Shown here: in pieces, positions 18,091 through 26,624 of the stretch
How the letters are laid out: every line of letters starts with the position of its first letter
How positions within the stretch are numbered: the first letter of the stretch is position 1
NCBI GenBank assembly: GCA_012727555.1
Contig: JAAYGT010000185.1
Location: 1 to 38,949, forward strand
Origin: Alcaligenaceae bacterium
Lineage (GTDB): Bacteria > Pseudomonadota > Gammaproteobacteria > Burkholderiales > Burkholderiaceae_B
Direction: 5' to 3'
DNA length: 38,949 nucleotides
Position numbers and translations under genes: made by a program
Notes under the pieces: model-generated
Databases searched by the model: none
What the model was told of the DNA's origin: nothing
The model's input: only the letters and a program-made list of their open reading frames with translations

Positions 18091-19305
18091 TTATTTTTTG
18101 GTAACCAGCGAGCAGGTTGAGGTTGATAAAGGCTGAAACGCCTGATCTGCAGGAATGGTGGCGACCAGTTTCGCGATATCCCATTCGCCGTTGGATTCGG
18201 CAGGCGTCTTGACCTCGTAGAGGTACATATCGTGAATCACACGGCCATCGGGACGGATGGAGGCATTGCGCATGACCGGGTCTTTAATGGGGATTTGACG
18301 CATTTTTTCAGCAACCACGGTACCCTCGGTGGAACCGGAAGCGGCCACACCACGCAAGTAATGCAGCACGCTGGAATAGACGCCGGCATGTGTCATGGTG
18401 GGCTTGACCCCGTTGAACGCTTTGCTGAACCGGTCGGACCAGGCACGGGTCTGGTCATCGTAATCCCAGTAAAAGCCATCGACATAGGTCAGGCCCTGGG
18501 CATTTTGCAAACCAAGCGCTTTCAGATCAGACAAGAAAATGAGCAGCGATGCCAGGCGCTGGCCACCAGCGACCACACCAAATTCACGCGCCTGCTTGAT
18601 GGCATTGACCACGTCGGAACCACTGTTGGCCAAGGCGACAACCTGGGCTTTGGAGCTTTGGGCCTGCACCAGATACGAGGCAAAATCAGGCACGTTCAGC
18701 GGATGCAGAACCGACCCGACGACTGTGCCACCCAGTTCCTTGACCATGGCTTCGGCACCCTTTTGCAAAGAGTGCCCGAAGGCGTAGTCGACCGTGATGA
18801 AATAAAAGGACTTGCCACCTTTGTCGACCATGGCCTTGACACCGCCCACTGACTGCGAATAGACATCGAACATCCAGTGAAAACCGACAGGCGAACAACT
18901 GTCGTTGGTCAGGGCGTTGGTGGCCGGCCCCGAAAACAATGCAACCCGGTTCTTTTCACGCGCAAGCCCCTGCACGGCGAGCGCAACCGAAGAATTGGTA
19001 AGATCGGCAATGGCCGTTACACCATCGCGATCAAACCATTCGCGGGCACGGGCTGCACCGACATCGGCCTTGTTCTGGTTGTCGGCTGACACCAGTTCAA
19101 TGGTCATACCCTTGCATTCAGCAGCCAGGCAGTCTTCGATGGCGAGCCGTGCTGCGGCAACCGAACCAGGCCCCCCCATGGAGGCGTAGGTACCCGACAT
19201 ATCAGTGAGCACACCAATTTTGACGGCAGGGGCGGCAGATGTGGCAGTGGACAGGGTCAGCCCCATGCAGGCCGTAGCCAACATGGTCAGTGCATGTTTT
19301 TTCAT
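18091..19305 (-). CDS. ABC transporter substrate-binding protein, branched-chain amino-acid type
   Basis: The 404-residue protein has a Sec signal peptide ([20 protein letters not shown], cleavage likely within ATSAA). It is followed by the Peripl_BP_6 fold starting [20 protein letters not shown], with [20 protein letters not shown] and [20 protein letters not shown] further along. It should bind a small organic molecule in the periplasm; in relatives the ligands are branched-chain amino acids, amides or aromatic acids. The ATG at 19303-19305 has GGAGA 9 nt upstream. No permease or ATPase gene is adjacent, so it is an orphan. Its linkage to mmsA and a divergent LysR gene suggests a ligand that feeds methylmalonate or malonate semialdehyde (inference). 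Confidence 0.9.
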   Translation of the reverse strand: MKKHALTMLATACMGLTLSTATSAAPAVKIGVLTDMSGTYASMGGPGSVAAARLAIEDCLAAECKGMTIELVSADNQNKADVGAARAREWFDRDGVTAIADLTNSSVALAVQGLAREKNRVALFSGPATNALTNDSCSPVGFHWMFDVYSQSVGGVKAMVDKGGKSFYFITVDYAFGHSLQKGAEAMVKELGGTVVGSVLHPLNVPDFASYLVQAQSSKAQVVALANSGSDVVNAIKQAREFGVVAGGQRLASLLIFLSDLKALGLQNAQGLTYVDGFYWDYDDQTRAWSDRFSKAFNGVKPTMTHAGVYSSVLHYLRGVAASGSTEGTVVAEKMRQIPIKDPVMRNASIRPDGRVIHDMYLYEVKTPAESNGEWDIAKLVATIPADQAFQPLSTSTCSLVTKK

Positions 19306-19469
19306 GATTGTTTGTCTCCGTTTTTTATGTAGCCGAGGTGCAAAACGCTTGAGTCCTGTTGAGTGCAAGACGGGATGTTCAACACATCTTCAGCCGTCCG
19401 AGTGTAGTTGTGTAAAAAACGAATTTCCATAAAAATGATTGCACACTGGATGCTAATAAATGCACAACT
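19306..19469. promoter_or_regulatory. Divergent intergenic control region (binding protein-mmsA / lysR)
   Basis: This 164-bp gap must hold promoters for both directions. Two direct copies of TGCACA (19440-19445 and 19461-19466), each followed by A or C, are 21 bp apart, two helical turns, the second ending 3 bp before the lysR ATG. They are candidate contacts for the LysR product. No consensus -35/-10 pair stands out, and lysR has no visible Shine-Dalgarno. Confidence 0.35.
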
Positions 19470-20435
19470 ATGGTTGACTGGGATGATCTGCGGTATTTTC
19501 TGGAAGTCGCTCGCACACAACGCGTGAGTACGGCAGGCACACGGCTGGGCGTTCAACACAGTACGGTTTCACGCCGCATCCAGAATCTGGAAAGGGAGCT
19601 CGATACCCTGCTCTTCAACAAATCAACCGCCACGGGGTTCACCCTGACACAAGAAGGTGAACGCTTCTTCACCTATGCCGAACAAATGGAAGGGTTGCTG
19701 ATCACGGCACGGGAAGAAATTCTGGGGCAATCGCAAACCCTGTCGGGCCATCTTCGGGTGGGTTCCACAGAAGGCTTCGGCAGCTACGTGCTGTCGCCGC
19801 TGATGATGGATTTTCAGGAAAGATTTCCGGCAGTCACTCTGGATATCATGCCCGTACCTCGTTTCATCAGCCTGTCCAAGCGCGAGGCAGATCTGGCCAT
19901 TTCCCTGGAACGCCCGCAACGTGGCCCCTACCTGTGCACCAAATTGCTGGACTATTCGTTAAAACTTTATGCAACCCGCGAGTACCTGGAAAACCACCCG
20001 GCCATAACAGCCCCGGATGATCTGCAGGAACATCGGTTCATAGGCTATGTAGAGGAATTGTTGTTCAGCGACCGACTGCGGTATCTGGACGGCATTGTCA
20101 GACCGGAACAGGTCGTGTTCAAAAGCACCAGTGTCATCGCCCAATACCAGGCTGCCTTGCAGGGCAAAGCCCTGGCAATACTGCCCTGCTTCATGGCTGC
20201 CCAGGATGCGCGCCTGCAGGTCATTCTGCATGACACGGTCACCGTAACGCGCAGCTTCTGGATGTATTGCCACGAAGACTTGCGGCATTCACACCGCGTG
20301 ATGGCGCTCTGGAATTACCTGAAACAGGCGGTGCAACTGAATGCCGCCCTGATGCAGGGCGAAAGCCGGGAACTGGTGTTCCCACCTTCACTGCTGGTTG
20401 TCAGTGCACGGGCACGGGGTTCTTTGGGGGCTTGA
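19470..20435 (+). CDS. LysR-type transcriptional regulator, divergent from the binding protein-mmsA unit
   Basis: The 321-residue protein starts MVDWDDLRYFLEVARTQRVS. A winged helix-turn-helix follows (GTRLGVQHSTVSRRIQNLER, about 26-45). The effector-binding domain begins at LSGHLRVGSTEGFGSYVLSP and covers about 90-290. The divergent arrangement is the usual one for LysR regulators of a neighbouring catabolic operon, so it probably controls the binding protein-mmsA transcript; the inducer is unknown. The last 35 bp overlap the 3' end of lptF on the other strand. The ATG start is the only reasonable one, though no ribosome-binding site is evident. Confidence 0.9.
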   Translation: MVDWDDLRYFLEVARTQRVSTAGTRLGVQHSTVSRRIQNLERELDTLLFNKSTATGFTLTQEGERFFTYAEQMEGLLITAREEILGQSQTLSGHLRVGSTEGFGSYVLSPLMMDFQERFPAVTLDIMPVPRFISLSKREADLAISLERPQRGPYLCTKLLDYSLKLYATREYLENHPAITAPDDLQEHRFIGYVEELLFSDRLRYLDGIVRPEQVVFKSTSVIAQYQAALQGKALAILPCFMAAQDARLQVILHDTVTVTRSFWMYCHEDLRHSHRVMALWNYLKQAVQLNAALMQGESRELVFPPSLLVVSARARGSLGA

Positions 20436-21513
20436 CGCGCAGCTTGCGCCACATCATGAGCACCATCAGACCCAGAAAGACTGCATGAACCAGCCAGACA
20501 CCCAGGGAAAAACCAAGCTGGCCATTACCGATCCAGCCACGTGAAAGGTTGATCAGATTCATATACAACAAACCCACCAGCCCCGCGATCAGGACATCAC
20601 CCGAACGCCCCAGGCGAGGATTCACAGCGCCGAGTGGAATGGCCAGCAGCGCCAGATTCAAGGCTGCAAGCGGAAGCGCTATGCGCCACATGATCTGGGA
20701 CCGTGCATGATCGGTGTTGTCGATGAATAACTGCAGGGTGGGCCGGGCCTTGATGCTGGTTTCAGCCATGGCCCGAACGGCTTCGGGTGTATTGGCGGCC
20801 GCACGATTTTCAAGCCTGATGCCATACCGTTCGAAATCAACCAGACGGAACTCGGGCTGACCCGGCTTGAGATCGTAGCGATGACCTTCCGACAACACCA
20901 GAAACCGGTCGCCATTGGGTTCGTCTTGAATGCGTGCGCTTTCAGCCGTGATCACACTGAGCCATTCAGGATCGATCAGACGTGCAACGACATTGCCCAT
21001 TTCTTCGCCGGGCTCATCGGGTGCCTCGGCAAAAAACACGCGGGCGCCTGACTCCGTTTCGATGAACTCACCAACGGTCACCTTCGACAGGTCGGAGCGC
21101 TGCTCGTAGCGTTGACGGTATTCACTGATCTGACGATACGCCCATGGCGAGGCGAAAAGCGTGAGCACGGCAATAATGAGAGCGACGGGCAGCGCACAAC
21201 GCAGCACGGGCCCCACCCAGTCGCGCAAGGACAACCCGCTGGCAAACCATACAACCATTTCGGATTCACGATACGACCGGGTTACAGTAGTGAGCACAGC
21301 GATGAAAAGCGACACGGACAAAATGACCGGTAAGGCCGTGATACTTGAAAACGTGGCAAGACCGAACACGACATCGGCGCCAATGCCCCCGTTGGCGGCC
21401 TCGCCCAGCAACCGCACAAGCAATACGCTCAGCCATACCACAAGCAACGTGGAAAAAACCACGCCGGCATGGCTCATAATTTCGGAAACAACAGACCGCT
21501 TGAATAGTGACAT
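20401..21513 (-). CDS. lptF: LPS export ABC transporter permease LptF
   Basis: LptF is one of the two inner-membrane permeases of the LptB2FG complex that extracts lipopolysaccharide for transport to the outer membrane. The 370-residue protein has the LptF/LptG layout: hydrophobic helices near 15-35, 55-78 and 100-122. A periplasmic beta-jellyroll follows (about 125-270, with TVGEFIETESGARVFFAEAP), then three C-terminal helices including LPLAALNLALLAIPLGAVNP and a final one near 335-358. It is divergent from pepA across 56 bp, as in many proteobacteria. The usual downstream partner lptG is absent; a convergent LysR gene follows and overlaps by 35 bp, so lptG must lie elsewhere. Confidence 0.9.
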   Translation of the reverse strand: MSLFKRSVVSEIMSHAGVVFSTLLVVWLSVLLVRLLGEAANGGIGADVVFGLATFSSITALPVILSVSLFIAVLTTVTRSYRESEMVVWFASGLSLRDWVGPVLRCALPVALIIAVLTLFASPWAYRQISEYRQRYEQRSDLSKVTVGEFIETESGARVFFAEAPDEPGEEMGNVVARLIDPEWLSVITAESARIQDEPNGDRFLVLSEGHRYDLKPGQPEFRLVDFERYGIRLENRAAANTPEAVRAMAETSIKARPTLQLFIDNTDHARSQIMWRIALPLAALNLALLAIPLGAVNPRLGRSGDVLIAGLVGLLYMNLINLSRGWIGNGQLGFSLGVWLVHAVFLGLMVLMMWRKLRVKPPKNPVPVH

Positions 21514-21569
21514 GTATGAAAATGCGGGATAATCACACGCATTGTTTGGACGAATAACGGGAATATCGA

Positions 21570-23072
21570 ATGGAATTTAGCACACAGACCAGCGCTTCAC
21601 TGCATCAGATCAAAACTGCCGCCCTGGCCGTGGGTGTATTCACTGACGGCATTTTAAGCCCGGCAGCCGAAACCATTGATCACGCCAGCGGTGGCGCCTT
21701 GCGCGCCCTGCCAACCCACGAACTGACCGGCAAGGCCGGGTCCACACTGGTATTGCGTGATTTGAAAGGTGTCAGTGCACAACGCGTGGTTCTCGTCGGC
21801 CTGGGAAAACAGGCCGACTACACAAGCAAAACCCTCGCCACCGCTGAACAGGCCTTTGCCGCCTGGTGCGTGTCCATCGGCATCGAAGAAGCCGTTTCAA
21901 GCCTGAGCAGCATTGAATGCAAAGACACAACCTTGCGTTCACGTGCCCGCACAGCAGCACTGGCTGCCGGTCAGGCCTGCTACCGCTACACGGCCACGCG
22001 CGCAGCCACCGACAACGAAATCAAACTGGCAAAATTCGCCCTGTGGGCCACGCGTGGCAAACCCGCAAACGAAGCCCAGAAAGGCCTGCGTGAAGGCCAG
22101 GCCATCGCCAACGGCGTTCAATTGGCGCGCACACTGGGCGACCTTCCTCCGAATGTGTGCACACCGGCCTACCTGGGAGAAACCGCGCGTAAACTGGCCA
22201 AGGAATTCAAGTCGCTGAAAGCGCAGGTTCTGGAACGCAAAGACATTGAAGCGCTGGGCATGGGCTCCTTTCTGTCCGTTGCCCGCGGCTCTGATGAACC
22301 GCCTGTGTTCATTGTGCTGAAACATACGCCACCCGGCACCAAGGGAACCCGGAAAGAGGCCAAACCACCGATCGTTCTGGTCGGCAAGGGCATCACCTTC
22401 GATGCCGGAGGCATTTCCCTGAAACCTGCCGCCAACATGGACGAAATGAAGTACGACATGTGTGGTGCAGCAAGTGTTCTGGGCACCCTGCGTGCCGTCG
22501 CTGAACTGGAACTTGATCACGAAGTGATCGCCTTGGTCCCTTCCTGCGAAAACCTGCCCAGCGGCCGGGCCAACAAGCCTGGCGACATTGTCACCAGCAT
22601 GGCAGGCAAAACCATTGAAATCCTGAACACCGATGCCGAGGGGCGCCTGATCCTTTGCGATGCCCTGACCTATGCGGAACGCTTCAAGCCACGGGCGGTC
22701 ATCGATGTCGCCACCCTGACGGGTGCTTGCGTGGTCGCACTCGGTCATGTGAATACAGGCCTGTTCAGCACCAGCGATGACCTGGCACGGCAGCTTCTTG
22801 ACGCCGGCAAAGAGATCAACGACACCGCATGGCGCATGCCCATCGAAGAGGCCTACCAGGAACAGCTCAAATCGAACTTCGCCGATCTGGCCAACATCGG
22901 CGGCCCACCGGCCGGTTCGGTCACGGCGGCATGCTTTCTGTCACGATTTACAGAAAGCTACACCTGGGCCCACCTTGACATCGCTGGCACGGCCTGGCGC
23001 AGCGGCAAAGACAAAGGCGCAACCGGCCGACCCGTACCCATGCTGGTCAATTATCTGCTCAACCTCGACTGA
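21570..23072 (+). CDS. pepA: Leucyl aminopeptidase (cytosol aminopeptidase, M17)
   Basis: This manganese- or zinc-dependent aminopeptidase removes N-terminal leucine and other residues in the cytoplasm; in E. coli PepA also acts as a DNA-binding architectural protein in plasmid recombination. The 500-residue length is typical. The C-terminal catalytic domain shows LVGKGITFDAGGISLKPAA (metal-binding lysine and aspartate), MDEMKYDMCGAASVLG and the family signature NTDAEGRLIL. The N-terminal macro-like domain covers about 1-165. The ATG has GGGA 7 nt upstream. A gap of only 8 bp separates it from holC, the conserved pepA-holC order. Confidence 0.96.
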   Translation: MEFSTQTSASLHQIKTAALAVGVFTDGILSPAAETIDHASGGALRALPTHELTGKAGSTLVLRDLKGVSAQRVVLVGLGKQADYTSKTLATAEQAFAAWCVSIGIEEAVSSLSSIECKDTTLRSRARTAALAAGQACYRYTATRAATDNEIKLAKFALWATRGKPANEAQKGLREGQAIANGVQLARTLGDLPPNVCTPAYLGETARKLAKEFKSLKAQVLERKDIEALGMGSFLSVARGSDEPPVFIVLKHTPPGTKGTRKEAKPPIVLVGKGITFDAGGISLKPAANMDEMKYDMCGAASVLGTLRAVAELELDHEVIALVPSCENLPSGRANKPGDIVTSMAGKTIEILNTDAEGRLILCDALTYAERFKPRAVIDVATLTGACVVALGHVNTGLFSTSDDLARQLLDAGKEINDTAWRMPIEEAYQEQLKSNFADLANIGGPPAGSVTAACFLSRFTESYTWAHLDIAGTAWRSGKDKGATGRPVPMLVNYLLNLD

Positions 23073-23080
23073 CCTCTGCA

Positions 23081-23527
23081 GTGACACGTATCGATTTCGC
23101 TTTCGGAGCCGCCAACCGGCTGCGCATGGCCTGCCAGGTCATGCGCAGGCACTACCAGCATGGGCGGCGTGTCGTTGTGTATTCACGTCAGCCCAAGGTG
23201 CTTGAACGTTTCGACATGCTGCTCTGGTCGTTTGAACCCACTGCTTTTGTACCGCATACTCTGGTCGACGACCCGCTGGCGATCAATTCACCTGTGGTTC
23301 TGACGTCCGTACTGCCCTGCAACTTGCCGGAAACACCGGAATGGAAACAGGCATGGCTGCTGAATCTGGATACCGGATGTCCGCCCAATGCAGCTGACTT
23401 TCCACGCATTCTGGAAATCGTTTCAGAGCACCCCGACGACAAGGCCTTTGCCCGACAACGCTGGTCGTCGTATAAAGCAGCCGGGTTCAGCCTGCATGCG
23501 CACGATGTTTCGGGAAAACCGCACTGA
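23081..23527 (+). CDS. holC: DNA polymerase III chi subunit
   Basis: Chi binds psi and single-strand-binding protein, linking the clamp loader to SSB at the replication fork. The 148-residue protein shows the HolC pattern: IDFAFGAANRLRMACQVMRR at the start, RVVVYSRQPKVLERFDMLLW, the serine-threonine and proline-rich middle and ILEIVSEHPDDKAFARQRW near the end, with a short KAAGFSLHAHD tail. The start codon is GTG at 23081, 8 bp after pepA, so it is probably translationally coupled; no separate ribosome-binding site is clear. In E. coli valS follows; here a Bax-inhibitor-1 gene follows after 93 bp. Confidence 0.9.
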   Translation: MTRIDFAFGAANRLRMACQVMRRHYQHGRRVVVYSRQPKVLERFDMLLWSFEPTAFVPHTLVDDPLAINSPVVLTSVLPCNLPETPEWKQAWLLNLDTGCPPNAADFPRILEIVSEHPDDKAFARQRWSSYKAAGFSLHAHDVSGKPH

Positions 23528-23620
23528 CGCTTCCAGTATCCTGACGTATCCCCCCTTGCAAATTCAGCTTGATGTCAGTTAACCTACGCGTTACCTGATT
23601 TTATTTTTTAAGGATCTACC

Positions 23621-24328
23621 ATGAGCGACTTTCGTCAACCCATAACGGGGCATGGCAACTACGGAACTGCCAATGCCCTGGCTGTGCGCAACCGTGTTCT
23701 GCGCAACACCTACTGGTTGCTGGCTCTTTCCCTGGTGCCTACCGTGCTGGGCGCCCTGGTGGGCCTTACAAGCGGTATCAACCAGATCTTTGCCGGCAGC
23801 CCGGGCATTACAGCCATGGTGTTTCTGGCCGGCGCCTTTGGCCTGATGTTCCTTATTGAAAAGAACAAGAACAATGCGGCCGGTGTTGCACTGCTGCTCG
23901 CCTTCACCTTCTTCATGGGGCTCATGCTCTCGCGTCTGCTCGGTTTCGTGCTGGGTATGGCCAATGGCGCACAACTGATCATGTTTGCCTTTGGTGGCAC
24001 CGCTGTTGTGTTTGGTGCCATGGCCAGTGTCGCCAGCACCACCAAACGCGATTTTTCCGGCATGCAGAAATTCCTCTTCATGGGGGTCATTATTCTGCTG
24101 GTTGCCTCGGTTGCCAACATTTTCCTGCAATTGCCTGCGCTCATGCTCACGGTGTCGGTCATGGCCATCGGTATTTTCTCGGCTCTGTTGCTGGTCGACC
24201 TGCAACGCGTGATCAACGGTGGTGAAACCAACTACGTTTCCGCAACCTTGGCCATCTATCTCGATGTCTACAACATTTTCTCGAATCTGCTGATGCTGCT
24301 GGGCATTTTCGGCGGCGACCGCGAATAA
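23621..24328 (+). CDS. Bax inhibitor-1 / YccA family membrane protein
   Basis: The 235-residue protein has about seven hydrophobic segments (for example YWLLALSLVPTVLGALVGL, ITAMVFLAGAFGLMFLI, GVALLLAFTFFMGLML and FLFMGVIILLVASVANIFL). It ends with the family pattern around SALLLVDLQRVINGG and YLDVYNIFSNLLMLLGIFGG. Bacterial relatives are inner-membrane proteins; E. coli YccA modulates FtsH proteolysis and others conduct calcium. AAGGA lies 7 nt before the ATG, and an intrinsic terminator follows the stop. It is probably a short unit of its own or the tail of pepA-holC. Confidence 0.92.
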   Translation: MSDFRQPITGHGNYGTANALAVRNRVLRNTYWLLALSLVPTVLGALVGLTSGINQIFAGSPGITAMVFLAGAFGLMFLIEKNKNNAAGVALLLAFTFFMGLMLSRLLGFVLGMANGAQLIMFAFGGTAVVFGAMASVASTTKRDFSGMQKFLFMGVIILLVASVANIFLQLPALMLTVSVMAIGIFSALLLVDLQRVINGGETNYVSATLAIYLDVYNIFSNLLMLLGIFGGDRE

Positions 24329-24356
24329 ACCCCAACCCCTTCTGGTGCATACCAGG

Positions 24357-24383
24357 CGCCGCCTGCACAGGCGGCGTTTTTTT
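24357..24383 (+). terminator. Intrinsic terminator after the Bax-inhibitor-1 gene
   Basis: Arms CGCCGCC/GGCGGCG with a 6-nt loop are followed directly by seven T residues on the plus strand, 29 bp after the stop codon. The remaining 130 bp to the PIN-domain stop show nothing recognisable. Confidence 0.9.
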
Positions 24384-24512
24384 ATCCGGATTCCATCCGT
24401 GGGGATCAAGTGGCCGACTGTGTGCAACGCAGCAGCTGGTACGCTGGCTCTGGCGCCGCTGACAACAACGGCGTGTCAAACACCCAGAGCGGCACAGATC
24501 GCCAGGCAATGC

Positions 24513-25163
24513 TCACTGACAAGCGCTTAATCTGAGCAGTCTGAACAGCCGCTCACGCCGCAGTATCACGGCCAGATCCTCCGGAGACCGCCCTTCTGCA
24601 GCTACAGCGGCAGGCAGGCCCGCAAGCGCTGTCTTCAAAGGTTCCGGGCAACACTGAAGTGCGCGCACCAAGAGTGTGTCGGGGTCCAGCAAGTCCAGAT
24701 TGAACTGGCGCAATTCACTGCGATTGAAATCACGCAGGTTGCGTGTGAGAATGGCCACACGAGCCTCAGGCAGGCGTTGGTGCAGAGCCCTGCCGGCGGC
24801 CACCACATGCCAGTCTTTCGGATCGCTGCGTCGCAAACCCTCTTTGAAGGCACTGACATCGCCCTGACAGGCCTGGGGAAATGCGTCCTGCAAAGCCTGC
24901 CACTGCCCCTGTATGTCGGCATGATCAACCGACCACATGCGGGCACCGTTGCGGCGCCATTCATCACCAATCACTGCGCTCCAGGCCACACTTAGACACG
25001 CCTGGCGAGCCAGTGAAAAAACCAGCCAGCGCAATGCACCCGACAAAAGTACGCAGGTATCAAGAACAACATGATCCGGTAATACAGGCACCGGGCTGAC
25101 AACCTTCGATGAATCGGGCTGCCGCGCGACTGCAACAGTGGGAACGGGAAGAAGGACTGTCAC
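24513..25163 (-). CDS. PIN-domain protein, predicted ribonuclease, coupled to recO
   Basis: The 216-residue protein carries a PIN-like fold from about residue 31. The usual acidic site is visible as Asp35 in VVLDTCVLLSG, Glu68 in VIGDEWRRNG, Asp117 in DPKDWHVVAAG and Asn142/Asp145 in ILTRNLRDFNRSEL. PIN domains are metal-dependent nucleases, often VapC toxins, but no antitoxin-like gene is next to it. The C-terminal 45 residues beyond the PIN core look helical. The start is GTG at 25161-25163, overlapping the recO stop as GTGA, with GGAG about 11 nt upstream, so it is translated with the lepA-lepB-rnc-era-recO transcript. A housekeeping RNA-processing role is more likely than a toxin role (inference). 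Confidence 0.75.
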   Translation of the reverse strand: MTVLLPVPTVAVARQPDSSKVVSPVPVLPDHVVLDTCVLLSGALRWLVFSLARQACLSVAWSAVIGDEWRRNGARMWSVDHADIQGQWQALQDAFPQACQGDVSAFKEGLRRSDPKDWHVVAAGRALHQRLPEARVAILTRNLRDFNRSELRQFNLDLLDPDTLLVRALQCCPEPLKTALAGLPAAVAAEGRSPEDLAVILRRERLFRLLRLSACQ

Positions 25164-25744
25164 AACTGTTGCAACTCCATCAGCAAGGTGCGTGTTCGCA
25201 GCGGACGCTCAAGCACCTGAGCCAGACGCTCACGCAGTTGCATACGCAGTGCAGGCTCACGAGCCAGATTATTGAAGTCGGGCTCCGGCTCATCAAAACC
25301 ATATCCGGTTTCCCGCAGCAACACCCACTCGTAGCGGCGCAATGCCGGGACAACCTGGGACCCTGCAGCCAGGCTGTTAAGGGCCTGATGGTAAGCGTCA
25401 AACACGTTCGGATGAGGGTCATCGCGCGCGAGCATGTGCAAGGCAAGCTCATTCAAATACCAGGCCGACATGATCGCTTTACCCTGCATCGGTAAATGAC
25501 CTGCCAGTTCTGCCCGGATCAGGGTACGCACTTCGCCGGCACCACTCCAGTCGAAGAGCACAGGCTGAAAGGGAACCAGTGTGGCGCGCAATGCTGAATA
25601 TGGGCGCTTGGCCCCTTTGGCGATGAGCGCACTAATTCCGTAGTGTCGCGTGAAAACCTGCAGGATCAGTGACGTTTCACGCCATGCCGTTGCGTGCAGA
25701 ATGTAGCCGGGGGCATCGTGGACGCGGCCAGACCGTTTACTCAT
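25160..25744 (-). CDS. recO: DNA repair protein RecO, unusually short
   Basis: RecO helps load RecA onto SSB-coated single-stranded DNA in the RecFOR pathway. The N-terminal OB-fold is clear: GYILHATAWRETSLILQVFT, GISALIAKGAKRPYSALRAT and VLFDWSGAGEVRTLIRAELA. The helical part follows with YLNELALHMLARDDPHPNVF and RYEWVLLRETGYGFDEPEPD. After GYGF the protein goes almost directly to the last helix (RPLRTRTLLMELQQL). At 194 residues it is nearly 50 shorter than E. coli RecO (242). The frame is open and ends cleanly, so a frameshift is not evident. The ATG at 25742-25744 overlaps the era stop by 8 bp. Confidence 0.88.
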   Translation of the reverse strand: MSKRSGRVHDAPGYILHATAWRETSLILQVFTRHYGISALIAKGAKRPYSALRATLVPFQPVLFDWSGAGEVRTLIRAELAGHLPMQGKAIMSAWYLNELALHMLARDDPHPNVFDAYHQALNSLAAGSQVVPALRRYEWVLLRETGYGFDEPEPDFNNLAREPALRMQLRERLAQVLERPLRTRTLLMELQQL

Positions 25745-26624
25745 ACCCCAGTTCACGCAGAGCACTTTCGCGCTCCGACCACCCCTTGCGCACCTTGATA
25801 TAGACTTCGAGGTGAACCGGTTTGTCGAGCAATTTGATCATGTCCTGTCGGGCTTCTGTGGCAATACGTTTCATGTGGCTGCCACCCGCCCCCAGAAGAA
25901 TGGGACGATGGGAATCGCGCTCGACCACCACACACGCCGCAATGCGGGCACCCTGTTCGTTTTCATCCCACTGCTCAATGACCACGGTACACCCGTAAGG
26001 CAGCTCGTCACCCACCAGGCGGAAAATCTTTTCACGGATCAGCTCGGCCGCAATGAAGCGCATGGGACGGTCGGTGAGCGTATCGGCCTCGAACATCGGT
26101 TCGCCTTCCGGCAGGCGCTGGGCAATTTCGCTCAGGAGCTCTTCCAGCTGAACCCCTTTGAGTGCACTGACGGGAACAACCGCGTCGTAGGGGAACTGCT
26201 CCATGATGCGGCCGACAAACGCGAAGAGGTCATTCTTGCTCTTGAGGGCATCAACCTTGTTGATGACCAACAGTGTTTTTCCGGAACGTGGCAGCAAAGG
26301 CAACAACTGGGCATCGCCACTGGACCATTTCCCAGCTTCAACGACATGCACCACGACATCGACTTCGGCCAGGGCCTGGGTGACAACACGGTTCATCATG
26401 CGGTTCATGGCACCACCATGACGGGTCTGGAAGCCGGGCGTATCGACAAACACGAACTGATCGTGATCGCGGGTAAGAACACCGTGGATGCGATGACGCG
26501 TGGTTTGCGCCTTGCGCGATACGATGGAAATCTTGCTGCCGATCAGGGCATTGGTCAGTGTGGATTTCCCGACGTTCGGACGCCCGACAACGGCCACAAA
26601 GCCGCAACGAAAAGGGTGTGTCAT
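25737..26624 (-). CDS. era: GTPase Era
   Basis: Era is an essential GTPase that binds 16S rRNA near its 3' end and assists 30S maturation. The 295-residue protein shows G1 GRPNVGKS (14-21), the G2-region threonines in [11 protein letters not shown] (38-48), G3 DTPG (61-64) and G4 NKVD (122-125). The C-terminal KH domain carries [20 protein letters not shown]. The ATG overlaps the rnc stop as ATGA, and its own 3' end overlaps recO. The order rnc-era-recO is widely conserved and couples RNase III with ribosome assembly. Confidence 0.97.
   Translation of the reverse strand: MTHPFRCGFVAVVGRPNVGKSTLTNALIGSKISIVSRKAQTTRHRIHGVLTRDHDQFVFVDTPGFQTRHGGAMNRMMNRVVTQALAEVDVVVHVVEAGKWSSGDAQLLPLLPRSGKTLLVINKVDALKSKNDLFAFVGRIMEQFPYDAVVPVSALKGVQLEELLSEIAQRLPEGEPMFEADTLTDRPMRFIAAELIREKIFRLVGDELPYGCTVVIEQWDENEQGARIAACVVVERDSHRPILLGAGGSHMKRIATEARQDMIKLLDKPVHLEVYIKVRKGWSERESALRELGYE

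Noticed and set aside
23591-24427. 278-codon minus-strand frame opposite the Bax-inhibitor-1 gene
   Set aside because: Rich in H, Q, E and G as expected for the reverse complement of a membrane-protein gene, and it runs across the intrinsic terminator.
24513-25163. VapBC-type toxin-antitoxin locus
   Set aside because: No small antitoxin gene is adjacent; the overlap partner is recO, so a classical toxin pair is not supported.
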